The notes below the pieces were generated by a model that searched no databases, had not been told where the DNA came from, and saw only the letters and a list, made by a program, of their open reading frames with translations. Positions 63,872 to 64,000 of a stretch of DNA of 64,000 nt are shown piece by piece. The stretch is from Helicobacter valdiviensis (GTDB lineage: Bacteria; Campylobacterota; Campylobacteria; Campylobacterales; Helicobacteraceae). Numbering within the stretch: the stretch's first letter is position 1; the number at the start of each line of letters is the position of its first letter. The stretch lies in contig NZ_NBIU01000006.1 of the NCBI RefSeq assembly GCF_003245365.1, positions 1-64,000 on the forward strand, in the 5' to 3' direction. The translations under genes were made by a program, and so were the position numbers.

Positions 63872-64000
63872 CTCTTCTTAAAAGATAAAATATCCCTTTT
63901 ATAGTTTTTGATGTTTTGTATATAGATATTAAGTGATTATTGCTTTTGGGTAACTAGAAATTAAAATTTTTGCAATATGGTGCATTTTTGATTCATTAAA

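Overview
The window looks like a chromosomal segment of a Helicobacter species, most likely an enterohepatic one resembling H. pullorum or H. canadensis. This is inference from gene content: low GC throughout, the rpsA - small membrane protein - serA order known from Helicobacter and Campylobacter, a CJ1646-1649-type iam/mla operon, a pglDEF bacillosamine set, and long poly-G/poly-C tracts in surface genes. No rRNA, prophage, insertion sequence or CRISPR array was seen.

Layout. 1-8.2 kb: end of an unknown gene, an AgcS/AlsT symporter, the convergent trpE-trpGD-trpCF operon and rpsA. 8.2-13.4 kb: serA, tRNA-Leu(CAA), a hemerythrin with a Cys-containing tail, a FapA/DUF342 protein and tRNA-Leu(TAG). 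13.5-20 kb: a copper-type TonB receptor, then a thioredoxin-fold protein with a lipid-transport (iam/Mla) operon and FolB. 20.4-28 kb: gltS and a six-gene minus-strand operon (ABC-F ATPase, amino acid-adenylating enzyme, DUF4910 protein, acyl carrier protein, CxxC-cluster protein, AAC(3)-like acetyltransferase). 28-35 kb: argG, a DUF2779 nuclease-like protein, a Tat-exported Fe-S protein with a cytochrome b, a Crp/Fnr regulator and two pseudopilins. 35.8-41.5 kb: pstSCAB with a PhoB/PhoR-like two-component system. 42-45.6 kb: a phase-variable autotransporter. 46.6-51.2 kb: glycosyltransferase plus pglF, pglE, pglD. 51.3-55.3 kb: lgt, a Uup-like ABC-F and a MidA-like methyltransferase. 55.3-59.5 kb: a small membrane peptide, tandem structured repeats and a TorA/TorC-type reductase. 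59.6-63.9 kb: two phase-variable glycosyltransferases, PPK2, PncC and a Lys-Glu-Val-Asp tRNA array.

How the genes work together. Four homopolymeric G/C tracts of 11-14 bases all lie in or beside surface-structure genes. By reading frames, the autotransporter (12 G) and the GT9 glycosyltransferase (11 G) are OFF in this sequence, the GT8 glycosyltransferase (14 G) is ON, and one 12-base tract sits between genes of the adenylation/ACP operon. That operon is the best candidate for an incompletely described system: it could load an amino acid on a dedicated carrier protein, acetylate it and deliver it to a surface polymer. The pst operon encodes a substrate-binding protein whose two sequence halves are in swapped order compared with ordinary PstS. 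Several regulatory signals are packed into other elements: a tRNA promoter -10 inside the serA terminator stem, a tRNA-operon -35 over the pncC stop codon, and an ABC-F ribosome binding site inside a hairpin stem.
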